64,000 bases of DNA from NCBI GenBank assembly GCA_031763025.1, contig JASSKH010000038.1, positions 3,513,001-3,577,000 on the forward strand. The letters are read 5' to 3'. A model generated the notes under the pieces. That model was not told the origin of the DNA and made no database searches. It saw only the letters and a program-made list of their open reading frames with translations. The stretch comes from Macrocystis pyrifera (taxonomy: Eukaryota; Sar; Phaeophyceae; Laminariales; Laminariaceae). Shown here piece after piece: positions 21,001 to 31,923 of the stretch; position 1 is the stretch's first letter; each line of letters opens with the position of its first letter. Both the position numbers and the translations under genes were made by a program.

Positions 21001-22244
21001 AAACAACAAAACGAGCATTTTGACGGCGCACTTTATCTTACCTTGGTACAAATCAAAACACGCCTTTGTTTCATGTACAGTTCCTTCATTTCTTCCGCTC
21101 CTCTCTTTTGGAAAATGTTGTCACCCGACATATGCCCCACCCTAAAATTTAACACACTAAGGGGAGCCCACCACACTCACTTAATTCACCCATCTTCATT
21201 GCATTCACGAAGCTGAAGGCCACGTAAACGTCACGAGGTATGCTCGGCTGACACCAGGGGGGATGAACGGGTTGGGTGGGAATGGTGTTGTGTGGGGGGG
21301 GGCGGGTGGGGTGGGGTGGGGTGGGGTGGGGGGGGGTTGTGGGCGTTCGCGGGATACCAAACCTCGCACACACCTTCGGCGCGGTAACGTCCTGCCTCGC
21401 GCTCCTCGAACCCTCACACACTCCCATTGACGCCTTGTTGCCTGCCTGTGTGTCCTCCTCCATAAGAGAAGCTGGGTGGGGTTAATAAATACACAAAAAC
21501 TGCTTCTCGCCGAGCAAACTCGTTTTTACACCGCTGAGCGACAAACTGAAAACGGCGGCGAAAATTCGACAGCCGGCTGCGGCAGCCGTATTATGTGGCG
21601 CCACGAGCCCCCGGCCAAGGGGATATTGATGACCGCTAAAACCCAGTCAGGCTGACCATTAAATCAGCCAAGCGTTTTAAGGACCCAACCAGCGGGGAAA
21701 AAAAAGGGAAGCCTGCTGGCCGGTCGGGTTCGGGAGCGAAAACAAGCGCGCGTCTCTCCTCCACCCCCCCCGGGACAAAGCAAGCGCCTGTCTCATTATC
21801 TCTTGCCTACCCAACCGCACATCGCGTCTCGCTTGCACACGGTACCGATTTATTTACAGCAGCACTTTCCTTTCCCGCCTGCCGGTAACGGTTCAACTTC
21901 ACGTCAGCCTTCTGCGCGCTCCCCCTCTCCAACTCCCCTGGCGCGGCGGCGGCGGCAGCAGCAGCCTCCCTCTCTCTTCTCGTTGCCTCGTTCGTCTAAA
22001 TTACACGGTACGAGCAACCGAGCTACCACTCTCCCATCGCTCCTCGGCCACTGGGTGAGCGCTGAGGCGAGGGTAACCCCCCCCCCGCCCCCCTCCCCCC
22101 GACTGTGTTCCGCCTGCCGCCCCGCTTGCGCAAACCAGGACCGGGCTGCTCACTGGCCAGCCCGGCCCGGTTTAGGCTCTCCCTCTCTCTTTCCGCCTCT
22201 CGCCGATCGGTTCCCGCCGTTGTCCAAGCGATGTTGTTTTTGTG
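21001..22244. other. No gene recognised; G-rich tract with G4 potential
   Basis: (GGGGT)n at about 21292-21340 could form G-quadruplexes. Frames at 21803-22339 are Pro/Ser/Arg-rich and overlap frames on the other strand. I see no domain. Confidence 0.5.
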
Positions 22245-22570
22245 TTCTCAACGCTAAGGAGCAAGCGGTCGAACAACCAAACCACAAGCAACAACTGAGC
22301 TGCCTGCGTTCGTTTTGTCCAAAGCGATGTACTCTATAGAAAGAGGTCGACAGCAACACCACCAACAACAACTGAGCTGCCTGCATTTGTTTTGTTCAAA
22401 GAGTTGTACTGTACACAAACAACAACTACTACTCAGTGGCCTGGGTTTTGCCTTTTGTCCAAAGCGATGTACTCTACAGAAACAAGAGGTCGACCGCAGC
22501 AACAACAACACCAACAAACTGAGCGGCCTGAGCTTGTTTTGTTTAGAGCGATGCTCTCGTTCACTTTTCC
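22245..22570. repeat. Tandem repeat, about 85-100-bp units, four copies
   Basis: Units share TTGTCCAAAGCGATGTACTC, AGAGGTCGACAGCAAC, CAACAACTGAGCTGCCTG and TTTGTTTTG. The third unit is more diverged. Open frames on both strands come from this repeat. Confidence 0.8.
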
Positions 22571-22809
22571 GATTGCAAACAAGCCAGTCTAGCCGACTTG
22601 CGGCGACTAAAAAGTCAGGCGAGAACGGAAAGAAAACAAACAACAAAACCGACAAAAGAAAAGAAAAGAAAAAAAAAAAAAACACCTTTATCTTTTATAA
22701 TAGTGAACACTTCGAACCAAGTTTTCGACCTGCTGTTGCCGACCGACCGTTCACCCCCTTCTGTCATCTCTCCCCCCGTAAATCTCTACTGGTTCCCCCC
22801 AAACTACTA

Positions 22810-22840
<31 letters not shown>

Positions 22841-23411
22841 CTGCATATGACATCTTTTGCCGTGCCACTCTACTAAAATTAAAAAGCCAAGCGCTCCCGC
22901 TTCCTCCCCCCGCCCCCCCCTTCCTCTCACGCGATGGTCGCCTGCACGTATCGTACCGAACAGTATCGTCTGTACCCCAGCACTCCTGCCGCTGCTTAAC
23001 CGGTTTGGGATTCGCTGTGACCGTAAGTATTCAATTCGTTCAAGACTACTACGAAAGGTAAGGCCAAGACTAGCTTTGAAGCAACCCAAGACAATACTTC
23101 AATCAGCGCTTACGGACGACGACAAGACACCAGTTTCGGGGGCTCCCTCAAGCAGTCAAGGTGCTACAGTCAGCGACCACCGTGTGGCAGCAGCAGCAGC
23201 CCGCAAGGTGGTAGCACACCACCCTCGGGACAGTTTTCGAAGCCGTTTTTTTTTTTTTCGACACTGATACAGCAGCGTAAACGCCGGGCGACGCATCTTA
23301 ATGAAAGATCTCCACGAGGTATTTCCATCCAAAGCCACCGTTTTTGTTGGGTGTCCCCCCCCCTCCCCTTAAGGCATGTCGTCGGAGAAACTCGGCGACG
23401 AAATTCGTGCC
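22571..23411. other. No gene recognised; 29-nt poly-C
   Basis: It contains an A-rich tract (22660-22682) and poly-C at 22813-22841. Frames are short or low complexity. Confidence 0.45.
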
Positions 23412-23508
23412 AGCAGGATTGTTATACTATCACACGGGTGATAATACACAGTGCTATCTATCCTATCACACGTGTGATTCGGTGTGTTACTTCATCACAC
23501 GTGTGATA
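23412..23508. repeat. Three ATCACACGTGTGAT palindromes
   Basis: The 14-bp perfect palindrome appears near 23464 and 23495, with a one-base variant (ATCACACGGGTGAT) near 23421. Further copies are at 41744 and, with changes, at 41588 and 42004. The role is unknown. It resembles a dimer-binding site (the core CACGTG is an E-box/G-box) or part of a dispersed repeat. Confidence 0.7.
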
Positions 23509-23681
23509 CGGGAGTCAAAAGATGTAAGACACAGTCAGGGACTACTGCAGCCACAGCTAACGAGACCTACCGTAAGTCAAAACCAAGCGTACCCTCGAAA
23601 CCAAAACCACAGTTCAACCTGAGACTACATACAGCAGTCACAGCCAAGAGTATCTACGGTCAAAGCGAAAACCATAGCAGT

Positions 23682-23746
23682 CCAAGCCAAGCCAAGCCAA
23701 GCCAAGCCAAGCCAAGCCAAGCAAAGCCAAGCCAAGCGGAGACTGC
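23682..23746. repeat. (CCAAG)n microsatellite
   Basis: About 11 near-perfect CCAAG units follow one another, with related CCAAG words scattered over the next 60 bp. Confidence 0.93.
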
Positions 23747-24309
23747 AAGTTCGAGAACAAAGCCTACTGATACGACAGCTCAAGCCAAGACAGCAGACGG
23801 TAGATAACAAACACCGCAAGACACCGGCACGAAAAACTCGCACACAGCCCTTGCGCGACGCCCCTACCCGATCCTCCTCTCACCTCTCACACACCCAAAG
23901 CACGCGGGGTTCTCACCGACACAGCAGCAACGCAAGTTTCATCTCGACACCGCGGCCATCCCCGCCGGTCCCTCTTGCCTGGGTCTGTCCGGAGCAGCGC
24001 ACACCCCCCCACCCCCCCACCACCCCCTACCGCCATTAGCAACACCCACCCCCGCTCGCCAACGATGGCCGTAAGCGGCTGAAAAAACCGCCAACCATAA
24101 AAGCCGGCCCAAAATACCATACTCGTTTTTGCTCTGTACGGCGGGGGCTGTCTCATGCGAGACCAGCTACACGACGAGTAGCATCAACCAGTTCTTTCAG
24201 AAAGGCAATCTCAACTACTTCGGTGGGAACAAGCCTTTTGGCATAGCGTGGGATAACATCGCAGCTCTAAAAAGGGGTTTGACGTACGTACGTAAGTACG
24301 TACGTACAG

Positions 24310-24490
24310 CAATGGCCCCTCTGTGGTGCCGGTATAATATGCTTGGACCAGCCCACAATACCGGCACTATATAGCGGCAACCAACCGGCACCAATTATTC
24401 CGCACGCTGCCACACTGGTTGATTCCGCCTGCGCCTAGCGGTTTCACAAGCGCTATAGCGGGAAGTCGGCACAATAGAGGGGCCGGAACT
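24310..24490. repeat. Dispersed repeat with inverted GCCGGTAT arms
   Basis: GTGCCGGTATAATATG and CAATACCGGCACTAT form a hairpin. It is followed by TAGCGGCAACCAACCGG, ATTCCGCACGCTG and GATTCCGCCTG, shared with 9985-10040 and 10194-10350. It is probably another piece of the element found at 10 kb. Confidence 0.6.
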
Positions 24491-24834
24491 ATTGTCCTCG
24501 TGTCGGGAGTTTCGAAAAATAGAAAACCGGGGTCCAGAAGCTACAGTCCCCTCCCCGCCCTTCCGAATAATATGGCCACTGAGATAGGTCGGAAACCCCT
24601 GCCTTCAGCCCTACACCAGCGTTGGCCCTGAAAGGAAAGTCACGCGCTTTCAATTTCTACATATCCGCGACCCCCAAAACTCCGACCGCCTTGCTTCAAA
24701 AAGAAGCAGCGCCATAAGTATCAGCGGCCACCGCCGCAGCAGAAGCACGAGCATCAGCAGCCGTATGAGGCACCAGCCGAAGCAACAGCCGTAGCATAGC
24801 ATATCAATATCGGCAGCAACAGCCAAAGCAGCAG

Positions 24835-25080
24835 CAGCAGCAGCAGCCACGACCACAACCACATCGGCCAATGTTTACAACCTATGCACCACAGCAGCAG
24901 CAGCAGCAGCGGCAGTCACAGCCGCACAAGCTACAAAAAAGCAGCAGCAGCATCAGCCAGTCGTTGCGAAGCCCCTAAGCATCAGCCTACTGCAACAATC
25001 GCAGCAGCAGCGTCAACCAACGCTTCGTAGCTTCATCGGCAGCAGCGGCGTCAGCCTCAACAGGACAAGCATCAGCACCA
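24835..25080. repeat. Interrupted (CAG)n tract
   Basis: CAG runs (24832-24847, 24893-24912, 24943-24957) are separated by short non-repeat stretches. Frames across the region lack a supported start, stop or domain. Confidence 0.75.
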
Positions 25081-25268
25081 GCACCCCCCCCACCTCTCTA
25101 TCTGTCTTCAAGAAGCCCCCCCCCCCGCCGTCTCTTAGTCTCGGATGGGCCTAGTAGTAGCGCGAAACGACTCTCTACGAAAAGCATAATGCACATAAAC
25201 ACATCAGGAAGAACACACAGCACACTATTAATAGTATTAATAGTACCGCAAAATGCCTCGTCTGGAAG

Positions 25269-25310
<42 letters not shown>
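25269..25310. repeat. 42-nt poly-C
   Basis: This is an uninterrupted C run. No LINE or S3 end could be recognised next to it. Confidence 0.95.
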
Positions 25311-25311
<1 letters not shown>

Positions 25312-25832
25312 CACACATCCTGTACGTAATCAAAAACCTACCAATCACGTCGAACCAATCGATTAACCAACCAATCAATCCGCCCCGGGCTGGTTGAGAA
25401 CTATCGATGAATGATTGAGAACTACCCTGTCCGCGCTTTTTTCCCTGCAATGGACCAGAAGATGAGAAAACAGGAACGGGGGTCAAGGGGTGGAGGCGGG
25501 AGGGGCGGCGGTAGTGGTTGCGTCAAGCTAAGCTAAGGCAGGTACGGTCTGGAGCATCTCTTTGCAAGGCAAGGCAAGGCAAGGCCGGGGGCATCTCTTT
25601 CTCTCTCCTCTCTCTCTTTTGCCAAATATATCAACCGAGCCCCCCCCCCCCCCCCCCCCCCCCCTCTCCGCCCCACCACCTAAACGCCGTCGAACTCATT
25701 AGCAGGCTCTGGGTCCTCGTACCCCAGGTTGGAAGAGCGTTACTACACCATATACATCTCTCTTATCGGTCTCACTCTGCATATCTCAACCGAGCGTCCT
25801 CCCGCCCCTACACAAAACGCCGACCAACTCAC

Positions 25833-25893
25833 TAGAAGGTTCTGGATCCTCGTCTCCCTCGTCGTCCTCCTCCTCCTCCTCCTCCTCTTCCTC
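25833..25893 (-). CDS. Candidate acidic exon E (partial gene)
   Basis: On the minus strand a GCGAACAG acceptor precedes 61 nt encoding eight Glu, then DDEGDEDPEPS, and GTGAGT follows as donor. The frame entering is phase 0, matching the phase-0 ends of candidate exons D and C upstream. A diverged duplicate of its 3' end lies at 25690-25735 (GAGGACCCAGAGCC). I do not recognise the protein; acidic runs are common in chromatin and nucleolar proteins. It could be a chance GAG repeat between splice-like words. Confidence 0.35.
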
Positions 25894-25894
25894 C

Positions 25895-26200
25895 TGTTCG
25901 CCGACCCCCCCCCCCTCCCCTCCCCCATCATCCTCGTCATCCTCCTCCTCTCCCCCCCCCCCTGCAGATCGCGGTGGCCATCATCAACATCATCATCATC
26001 ATCATCCTCATCATCATCGTGACCACTACCATCATCCTCCTCATCCTCATCGTCATCTTCCTCTTGGAGGTCCCCCACCACCACCACCATCACCACCACC
26101 GTCATCCTCTCCATCATCGTCATCCTCATCCCCATCATCATCACCCTCCTCCTCCAGTTCACCAGCCGCCGCCGCCGCCGCCGCCGTCGAAAGTAATGCC
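25895..26200. repeat. CTC/CAT-rich low-complexity tract
   Basis: Read on the minus strand it gives long Asp/Glu/Gly runs in shifting frames (GATGAT, GAGGAG). It may contain further small acidic exons of the gene suggested by exons A-E, but no frame is open throughout and I cannot place splice sites with confidence. Confidence 0.5.
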
Positions 26201-26272
26201 GCCCCGTTCTGCATGTTCCCGTATGCCTTCCAATTATAGGAAAGCGCAAAAAGGCGGGAGGGGGGGGGGGGG

Positions 26273-26523
26273 TGTACTCGATAGGAGAGATGTACTCGAT
26301 CTCATGCATGGCCGTAGTCGTATGACCATAGACCCTCGCATCCCTACAATGCCGGGACGGAGCATGTCGGGTTTTCACCGACGAGGCAGACATTGCTTGC
26401 ACCAAGCGCGAAGCGCCGTGAGGTGTCCGGCGAGTCGCATGAAGGGCGAGCTGCATCCTACTGAGAACCGCTTGTGAGGCGTACTTGCATATGGATGACA
26501 GCTTCAATGAGTTAGTTTAATTT

Positions 26524-26525
<2 letters not shown>
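26273..26525 (-). repeat. S3 retroelement bounded by poly-C on both sides
   Basis: This S3 copy is 5'-truncated at GGAAATTAAAC and directly abuts a 46-nt poly-C (26526-26571 as G on the plus strand). It ends with GAGTACA and its own poly-C (26261-26272). An ATCGAGTACATCTCTCCT block near the end is also present in the 51-kb copy. Confidence 0.88.
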
Positions 26526-26571
<46 letters not shown>

Positions 26572-26761
26572 CGGGTATTTTGCGGTGCGCGAGGACACTT
26601 AAGTCAGCGAAAGTGGACTAAAACAAACGGCCAGGAGCAACGGACTAGAGCTAGGAAAAATCATCAAGAAAACATGGTATACTTGATTGATCGTTGCGTC
26701 AGCAGGGCCTTGATTTTTTACGATTAATTGAGGTCTATGACTTCTATTTAGTATAGCATAC

Positions 26762-26870
26762 TATTACGGGGGTCCATAGTTAACGGGACCAAATTTTGTT
26801 AGTAAAAATAGGGAAATATATAGGTTTTAGTGTATATCACAGGTCCTGTTAACTATGGACCCCCGTAATA
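26762..26870. mobile_element. MITE A copy
   Basis: Its ends TATTACGGGGGTCCATAG and CTATGGACCCCCGTAATA are perfect over the outer 18 bp, with the GTTAAC-type inner arm. Confidence 0.95.
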
Positions 26871-27240
26871 CTGTAAACGCCATACAAATACAGTGCAATG
26901 GTTGTAGACTGCTCACTATAGAACAAACGTACAATAGTACGCACGCACTAACAAGAAGTGTATCAGGCAGGTCTGTACAACGAACAAATCGTATCGCCTT
27001 CAGTACTGCCATGCTAAAATCAGACGAAAAACATAAACACAGTAATGGTTTTAGCATGCCACACTAAACGCCATACACATGATACAAGCTTGAAAATAAA
27101 GCAATCGTATGATCACCTCCCCCCAAAATGACCAAAAATGAAATCAAGCCCGCTTTTTTGGGGTCGACTATCCCAACTTCCTAACCCAACCATACTTCAT
27201 TCAATCAATTGATCGACCAGCCCTTAAAAACCTTGCTTAC

Positions 27241-27291
27241 CTCATCATCATCATCATCGTCCTCATCGTACGGCACATCATCCTCATCTCC
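27241..27291 (-). CDS. Candidate acidic exon D (partial gene)
   Basis: These 51 nt encode GDEDDVPYDEDDDDDDE. On the minus strand TTGACACAG precedes and GTAAGCAAGG follows, both good splice sites. Entry and exit are phase 0, and the length is a multiple of three. It fits after exon C (exits in phase 0) and before exon E (enters in phase 0). The function is unknown. Confidence 0.45.
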
Positions 27292-27505
27292 CTGTGTCAA
27301 CGACCAACACGTCAAAACATGGAATGATGGGGTTTTGCGAAGAATCTGGTTGGAACCAATTTCGTTGAGTTTCTTGTATATATCGTCTCTTTCCCATACA
27401 CCGGTGTACACATCACGCAAAAGCAGTTAATAATCTCATATTCTGCGTGAAGGCTCGCGGCTTATTGTGATACATGTCCACGTTGAGCGCAGGCTCTCAA
27501 ATTCT

Positions 27506-27614
27506 ATTATTACGGGGGGCCATAGTAAATAGGACCTACGGTCAACACAAAAACCTATATATTTCCCTAGTTTTACTAACAAAATTTGGTCCTATTTACT
27601 ATGGTCCTCGGTAA
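27506..27614. mobile_element. MITE A copy
   Basis: It has TTACGGGGGGCCATAG at the left and CTATGGTCCTCGGTAAT at the right, with the standard interior between. Confidence 0.92.
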
Positions 27615-28077
27615 TATATAGGATATAGAGTAGCGTCCTCGCTGAGCACAAACTCTTGGGCGGTAAGTTCTAATATAAACATTTTTTTCAGCCTGAAATT
27701 CTCAACACATATCGTGTACAAGTACCGTACAACAAAACAGCAGAAGTCCCGACCCACGAAAAAATAGCATCATCCTTAAGGCCGTGGAAAAAAACCGACC
27801 AAAAGCGATGCCTTCAACCTATAACCAGTCTTGGGGTCTTCGGATTCACCCGCTCATGTTTTTATTTTTCGTGTGTGTTTCAATTATATTTAAGACCCAA
27901 GCAAGTCGGATTATCGCGAACAAACATCCTCTTCGGGCTACTACTCGTACGCGCGTGGCACGGTAACAGTCCAACTATTCATGGTGTTGGCAATGAACCA
28001 ACAAAAAAAGCACACACACCCCTATTGTTGTCTTATTTTATGATCGAGCGTGGCCGTCGGTGTTACCAAACACTCAC

Positions 28078-28158
28078 GTCCGAGTAGACGCCTGCGTCGT
28101 TCGCCCCCCATTGCGCCCCGTCCTCGTTCTCGTCGTAGTCGTCGTCATCTTCCTCCTC
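28078..28158 (-). CDS. Candidate acidic exon C (partial gene)
   Basis: This 81-nt exon encodes EEEDDDDYDENEDGAQWG and then ANDAGVYSD. On the minus strand ATCCCCCAG is the acceptor and GTGAGTG the donor. Phase 0 holds at both ends. The non-repetitive second half (AQWGANDAGVYSD) argues for a real coding exon rather than a trinucleotide repeat. I do not recognise the protein. It is probably part of the same minus-strand gene as exons D and E. Confidence 0.5.
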
Positions 28159-28331
28159 CTGGGGGATACCATACCATTTACCCAAGGGTTCAATACGATA
28201 CAACATACCATTCCACACACCATATACGCCATACCAAAAGCAGGTAAGAGTTGTCAGTCAAGTCAGGGCATACACGATCAGCACGCGGGATAAAATGGAC
28301 AAAAAAGCGGAAACGACAGAAAAAGGGAAAC

Positions 28332-28332
28332 G

Positions 28333-28377
<45 letters not shown>

Positions 28378-28400
28378 GAGAGAGAGAGAGAGCAACAAAA
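28332..28400. repeat. (CAGG)n followed by (AG)n
   Basis: Eleven CAGG units (28332-28376) are followed by AGAGAGAG. A poly-A tract of about 27 nt lies nearby (28513-28537). The Ala/Gly/Arg frames here are repeat artefacts. Confidence 0.93.
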
Positions 28401-28657
28401 CAGCAAACATATACACGGGGCAAACAAACAGCAGGCAGAAGAGAGAGAAAAACACAACAGGAATACATACACACACGGGGCAAAAAAACAGAAGCAGAAA
28501 TACAGACAACAGAAAAAAAAAAAAAAAAAAAAAAAAACCACCTACCAGGAACACACGGGGGGACGTGAAACAGAAACAGAAAAAATACACCAGACCAAAA
28601 AAAAAAACAAAAAAACAGGGAGTTCACGCGGGGACACAAAAACAGAAACATACCAAC

Positions 28658-28658
<1 letters not shown>

Positions 28659-28698
<40 letters not shown>
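28659..28698. repeat. 40-nt poly-C
   Basis: An uninterrupted C run follows TACCAACA. No attached retroelement end was recognised. Confidence 0.95.
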
Positions 28699-28996
28699 TA
28701 CACAGCTGAGTTTTTTTTTTCTCTTTTTTCTCTTTTTTTTTTTGTTTTCCCCAGGAGACTATCTGTCTCACCCTCCAACCGCGCACTGGCCTCTGCATAA
28801 TACGCAATCGTCTCTTTTTCTCCAGTGAACCACAAAATGGTTTGACAGAATAACATCGGACACAGCTTGCGTTGGCAGCACAAAAAAACGTCAAGCTACT
28901 TACGGTACCTTCTTCGAGACGGCTTGCGATCAACATACAAGAGCTTCAGCTACGACAAGGCGCAACGATGCCTATTCCCCTGTAAAACTCCAAACA

Positions 28997-29028
<32 letters not shown>

Positions 29029-29029
<1 letters not shown>

Positions 29030-29171
29030 GTACTCATTTGTTGCTTGCCTTAGTCATTTGACCATTGACCACGCATCCCTTTCGAGACGGAGCACCTTTC
29101 CTACTCCTAATAGAGACACCTCCAACCATTGGGCGCTCATTACGTTGTTTCCATATATTACATACCTGGTA
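29029..29171 (-). repeat. LINE 3' end, 5'-truncated, bounded by poly-C
   Basis: On the minus strand this encodes the end of the LINE protein: NIWKQRNERPMVGGVSIRSR, KGAPSRKGCVVNGQMTKASN, then K and a stop (TGA). It is followed only by GTACG and a 29-nt poly-C (29000-29028). Its 5' edge abuts another poly-C (29172-29183), and a TACCAGGTA lies exactly at this junction. The copy at 61447-61583 has the uninterrupted sequence CTATGTAATATATGG here. Confidence 0.9.
29163..29171. repeat. TACCWGGTA footprint-like motif in a LINE end
   Basis: The minus strand reads TACCAGGTATGTAATATATGG (split here as TACCAGGTA plus TGTAATATATGG). The LINE copy at 61450 has CTATGTAATATATGG. The difference is exactly CCAGGTA inserted after TA, a 5-bp core plus a TA duplication. 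Confidence 0.75.
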
Positions 29172-29861
29172 GGGGGGGGGGGGATTCAACACCAGAGACA
29201 GCTTGCAAAAAATACGACGAAAAAAACAGCTTGCAAACAACAGGAGAAAAAGCTTGAGCTACTAGCACTACAACGGTACCCTTCCTTTCCCCTGTCAACT
29301 TCTCAACTCAAAAGCCTTTTTCATTTCAACACCAGAAACAGCCTGTAGACAAGGAAAAAAAAAAACAAGTTCAGCTTACGTTATATCTCTCTCCTATTCA
29401 TAGTCGCAAATATTTTTTTTATCCGGGGTCGGATAGTAGGCTCTCCTCCCCCCTTGTCATAACGGCCCGTGCCTTCAATCTTGTCGCTAGGAGATTTCCA
29501 CCGTTTCTTCTCTATACGAGCACGTACTATTCGTAAATAAAGGCACCACGCCGTCCGAAAATATAATGATCGGTTTGGTATTCATATCAGAGTCTAGATG
29601 ATTCTTATATTAGCGGTCAGAGTGTTACCTTTATCTCCCCCCCGTACAGCGCTTCCAAGCCCGGTGAACCATCATTTACGCTCTCCTCCTCCAAGCCTGG
29701 GTCTTCGTTCATCGACAGAACAGGCGTTGCAATGGCGGGGAGGCGTTCGTTGCAAGAAATTAGCAAGCGTCTCAGTTGTACGTTGGGCCGTTCGCCTACC
29801 CGGGTATGATGCACGAAAAAACAACCAAAAAGTGGTTTTCCAACTTTCAACTCAAAACCAC

Positions 29862-30082
29862 ATCACGGGGGACCACAGCAGTAAAATAGGACCAAATATT
29901 GTTATTACGGGGGTCCGTAGTTAACGGGACCAAATTTTGTTGGTAAAAATAGGTAAATATATAGGTTTTTATGTATACCATAGGTCCTGTTAACTATGGA
30001 CCCCCGTAATAGTGAAAATAGGTAAATATATAGGTTTTTTACGTATATCATAGGTCCTATTAACTATGGACCCCCGTAATAG
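29862..30082. mobile_element. MITE A inserted inside another MITE A
   Basis: The outer copy runs 29862-29902 and continues at 30012-30082. The inner copy is 29903-30011 and complete (TTACGGGGGTCCGTAG / CTATGGACCCCCGTAA). The outer copy is split within GTTAGTRAAAAT, and TA flanks the inner copy on both sides. This defines a 2-bp TA target duplication and termini TTACGGGG/CCCCGTAA, as in Tc1/mariner-type MITEs. Confidence 0.92.
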
Positions 30083-30307
30083 CAATCAAGACCGATTAAA
30101 AACACAAAAACCTACGTATATATTCCAGTGTTTTTACGAAAGCATTTTTGGTTCTCAATACTGTGTCCCTCCGAAACTAAAGGATCGGACACGATTGAAG
30201 GCTTCGTGCAAACGTAACCCAAGCAAACTTAAAGAGATAGGAGGAAGCATAGGTGTGTACCTTTGAAAACAAAAACAATACACCACCCACACCGGCGTCC
30301 AGTACTA

Positions 30308-30398
30308 TCGCGGGAGGGTCGTAGTAAATAGGACCTACGGTACACACAAAAACCTATATATTTACCTATTTTTACCAACAATATTTGGTCCTATTTAC
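30308..30398. mobile_element. MITE A left portion, interrupted by the hAT-like element
   Basis: This is the standard MITE A sequence from GGGAGGGTCGTAG to GGTCCTATTTAC. It stops within the right TIR, where the hAT-like element begins. The last 8 bp (30391-30398, CTATTTAC) are the target duplication. Confidence 0.9.
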
Positions 30399-31852
30399 CA
30401 AGGGTGTGTTCGGTACGGTACTACCGAGGCCTACCGGCGGTAAAATACCGCCGGTATACCTGTACCGAGAGGATTCGGTACGTTCGGTCTGGAGTTCTAT
30501 ACCGTACCGACAATTTCGGTACGTTCGGTCTGGAGTTCTATACCCTACCGAACATTTCGGTACGTTCGGCACGATGTCCGTACCCTTACCGGCGGTATCG
30601 GTATGATACACCGTACCGATACCGAGAAGCTCGGTATGTTCGGTACGATGCCCATACCGGTACCGAGAATTTCGGTACGTTCGGTACCATGTCCATACCC
30701 TTACCGAGAACCTCGGTACGTTCGGTACCATGTCCATATCGTACCGGCGGTATCGGTATGACACAACGTACCGATACCGAGCTTATACCCTACCGAGAGT
30801 ACCGATCCCGGGCTAATCGGGAAGTTAGGCTCGGGACAACCCGGTGCCGGTACAGTACCGCCACACACATAGCATGGTTTGTTGTTATCGTTTGACTCGC
30901 GCGCGTAGAAAGAATGCTGAAGCTTCTTATCAATTGACAACGTTTTGATTCTGCTGTTCTCTCCTGCCTTCGATTTTCAATGGGGAGAAGCGGTGTTGCT
31001 GCCTTCGTACAATCATGATCATAATCTATAACTTTAATTTTGTCGCACTGACTGAGCCGGTCGCCCCGGTGGTCTAGTTGGTATCCGCGTAACCTTCTGT
31101 AGCAGGCAAGTTCAGGGGTTCGAATCCCAGCGACAGCGCCTTTTTTCTCATGTTATGAGTTTTTTCTCTCGTTGTCGTGTCTTGCCGGTGGATAGCGCGC
31201 AAGCGTGTGTACACAGTGGGAAAGAGGTGGCTGGAACTCTTCTCGCAATAAAAATTTCAGTCAGTACCGCAGGAGGATGGGAGTGGGGGCCTCAGGGAGA
31301 GGAGCCTTCTGTGTGACCACGGTTTAGACGTTCAGGCAAGACAAATAATACCCGGTGTGGTAAGGCGCCCATCGAACTCTGGAAATGAATGTGATGACAA
31401 AACAAAAAAAAAAAAAAACTGTCGCAGACACACACATTCTTGATGGGCAATACCATGGTACTGCTGTGGAGCGACGCTCGGTTTGACAAATACCGCTGGT
31501 ATCTGCGGTACGGTACCGGTATGGAGGTCTATACCGTACCGAGAATTTCGGTACGTTCGGTATGGAGTTCTAAATCGTACCGAGAATTTCGGTACGTTCG
31601 GTCTGGAGTTCTATACCCTACCGAAAACTTCGGTACGTTCGGCACGATGTCCGTACCCTTACCGGCGGTATCGGTATGATACACCGTACCGATACCGAGA
31701 AGCTCGGTATGTTCGGTACGATGCCCATACCGGTACCGAGAATTTCGGTACGTTCGGTACCATGTCCATACCCTTACCGAGAATTTCGGTACGTTCGGTA
31801 CCATGTCCATACCGGTACCGAGCGTACCCGTACCGTACCGAACACACCCTTG
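30399..31852. mobile_element. Non-autonomous hAT-like transposon, 1454 bp
   Basis: Perfect 23-bp terminal inverted repeats start CAAGGGTGTGTTCGGTACGG (30399-30421 and 31830-31852). A perfect 8-bp target duplication, CTATTTAC, flanks them (30391-30398, 31853-31860). It fits the nTnnnnAn consensus of hAT targets, and CAAGG fits the YARNG start of hAT ends. Inside, many TACCGA...TCGGTACGTTCGGTA subterminal motifs are packed at both ends, as expected for transposase binding. A direct repeat of about 220 bp occurs (30520-30740 and 31593-31813). There is no transposase. A complete S2 SINE is nested within. The intact ends and perfect duplication suggest recent movement. Confidence 0.93.
31078..31418 (+). 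repeat. SINE S2, full-length copy
   Basis: The tRNA-like head has an A box (TGGTCTAGTTGG) and a perfect B box (GGTTCGAATCC, about 31122). The T stem is imperfect, so it is not a working tRNA gene. The body contains AGCGCGCAAGCGTG and TGTGTGACCACGGTT, and the tail is about 15 A (31404-31418). A 7-bp TGTCGCA occurs before the head (about 31048) and after the tail (31420), probably the target duplication. It lies inside the hAT-like element. Confidence 0.88.
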
Positions 31853-31860
31853 CTATTTAC

Positions 31861-31923
31861 TATGGTTTTTTACCTATTTTTACCAGCAATATTTGGTCCT
31901 ATTTACTATGGTCCCCCGTAATA
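31861..31923. mobile_element. MITE A right portion after the hAT-like element
   Basis: After the second CTATTTAC the sequence reads TATGG, then TTTTTTACCTATTTTTACC, and a complete right end (CTATGGTCCCCCGTAATA). The right half is partly duplicated, so the host MITE was either rearranged or made of two overlapping copies. Confidence 0.8.

Noticed and set aside
20457..21051. Ser/Leu/Phe-rich membrane-like protein on the minus strand
   Set aside because: It arises from a (GA)n-type purine tract read antisense, with two overlapping frames of equal length.
25743..26507. 254-codon Asp/Glu/Arg protein on the minus strand
   Set aside because: It runs through an S3 retroelement, poly-G and a trinucleotide tract. 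Only its GAG-rich piece with splice borders (25833-25893) is kept, as a weak exon candidate.
28190..28936. 248-codon Cys/Phe-rich protein
   Set aside because: It is composed of poly-C, poly-A, (CAGG)n and (AG)n read antisense.
31078..31150. tRNA gene
   Set aside because: The A and B boxes are good, but the T stem and acceptor stem do not pair properly and the sequence continues into a SINE body with a poly-A tail. It is the head of SINE S2.
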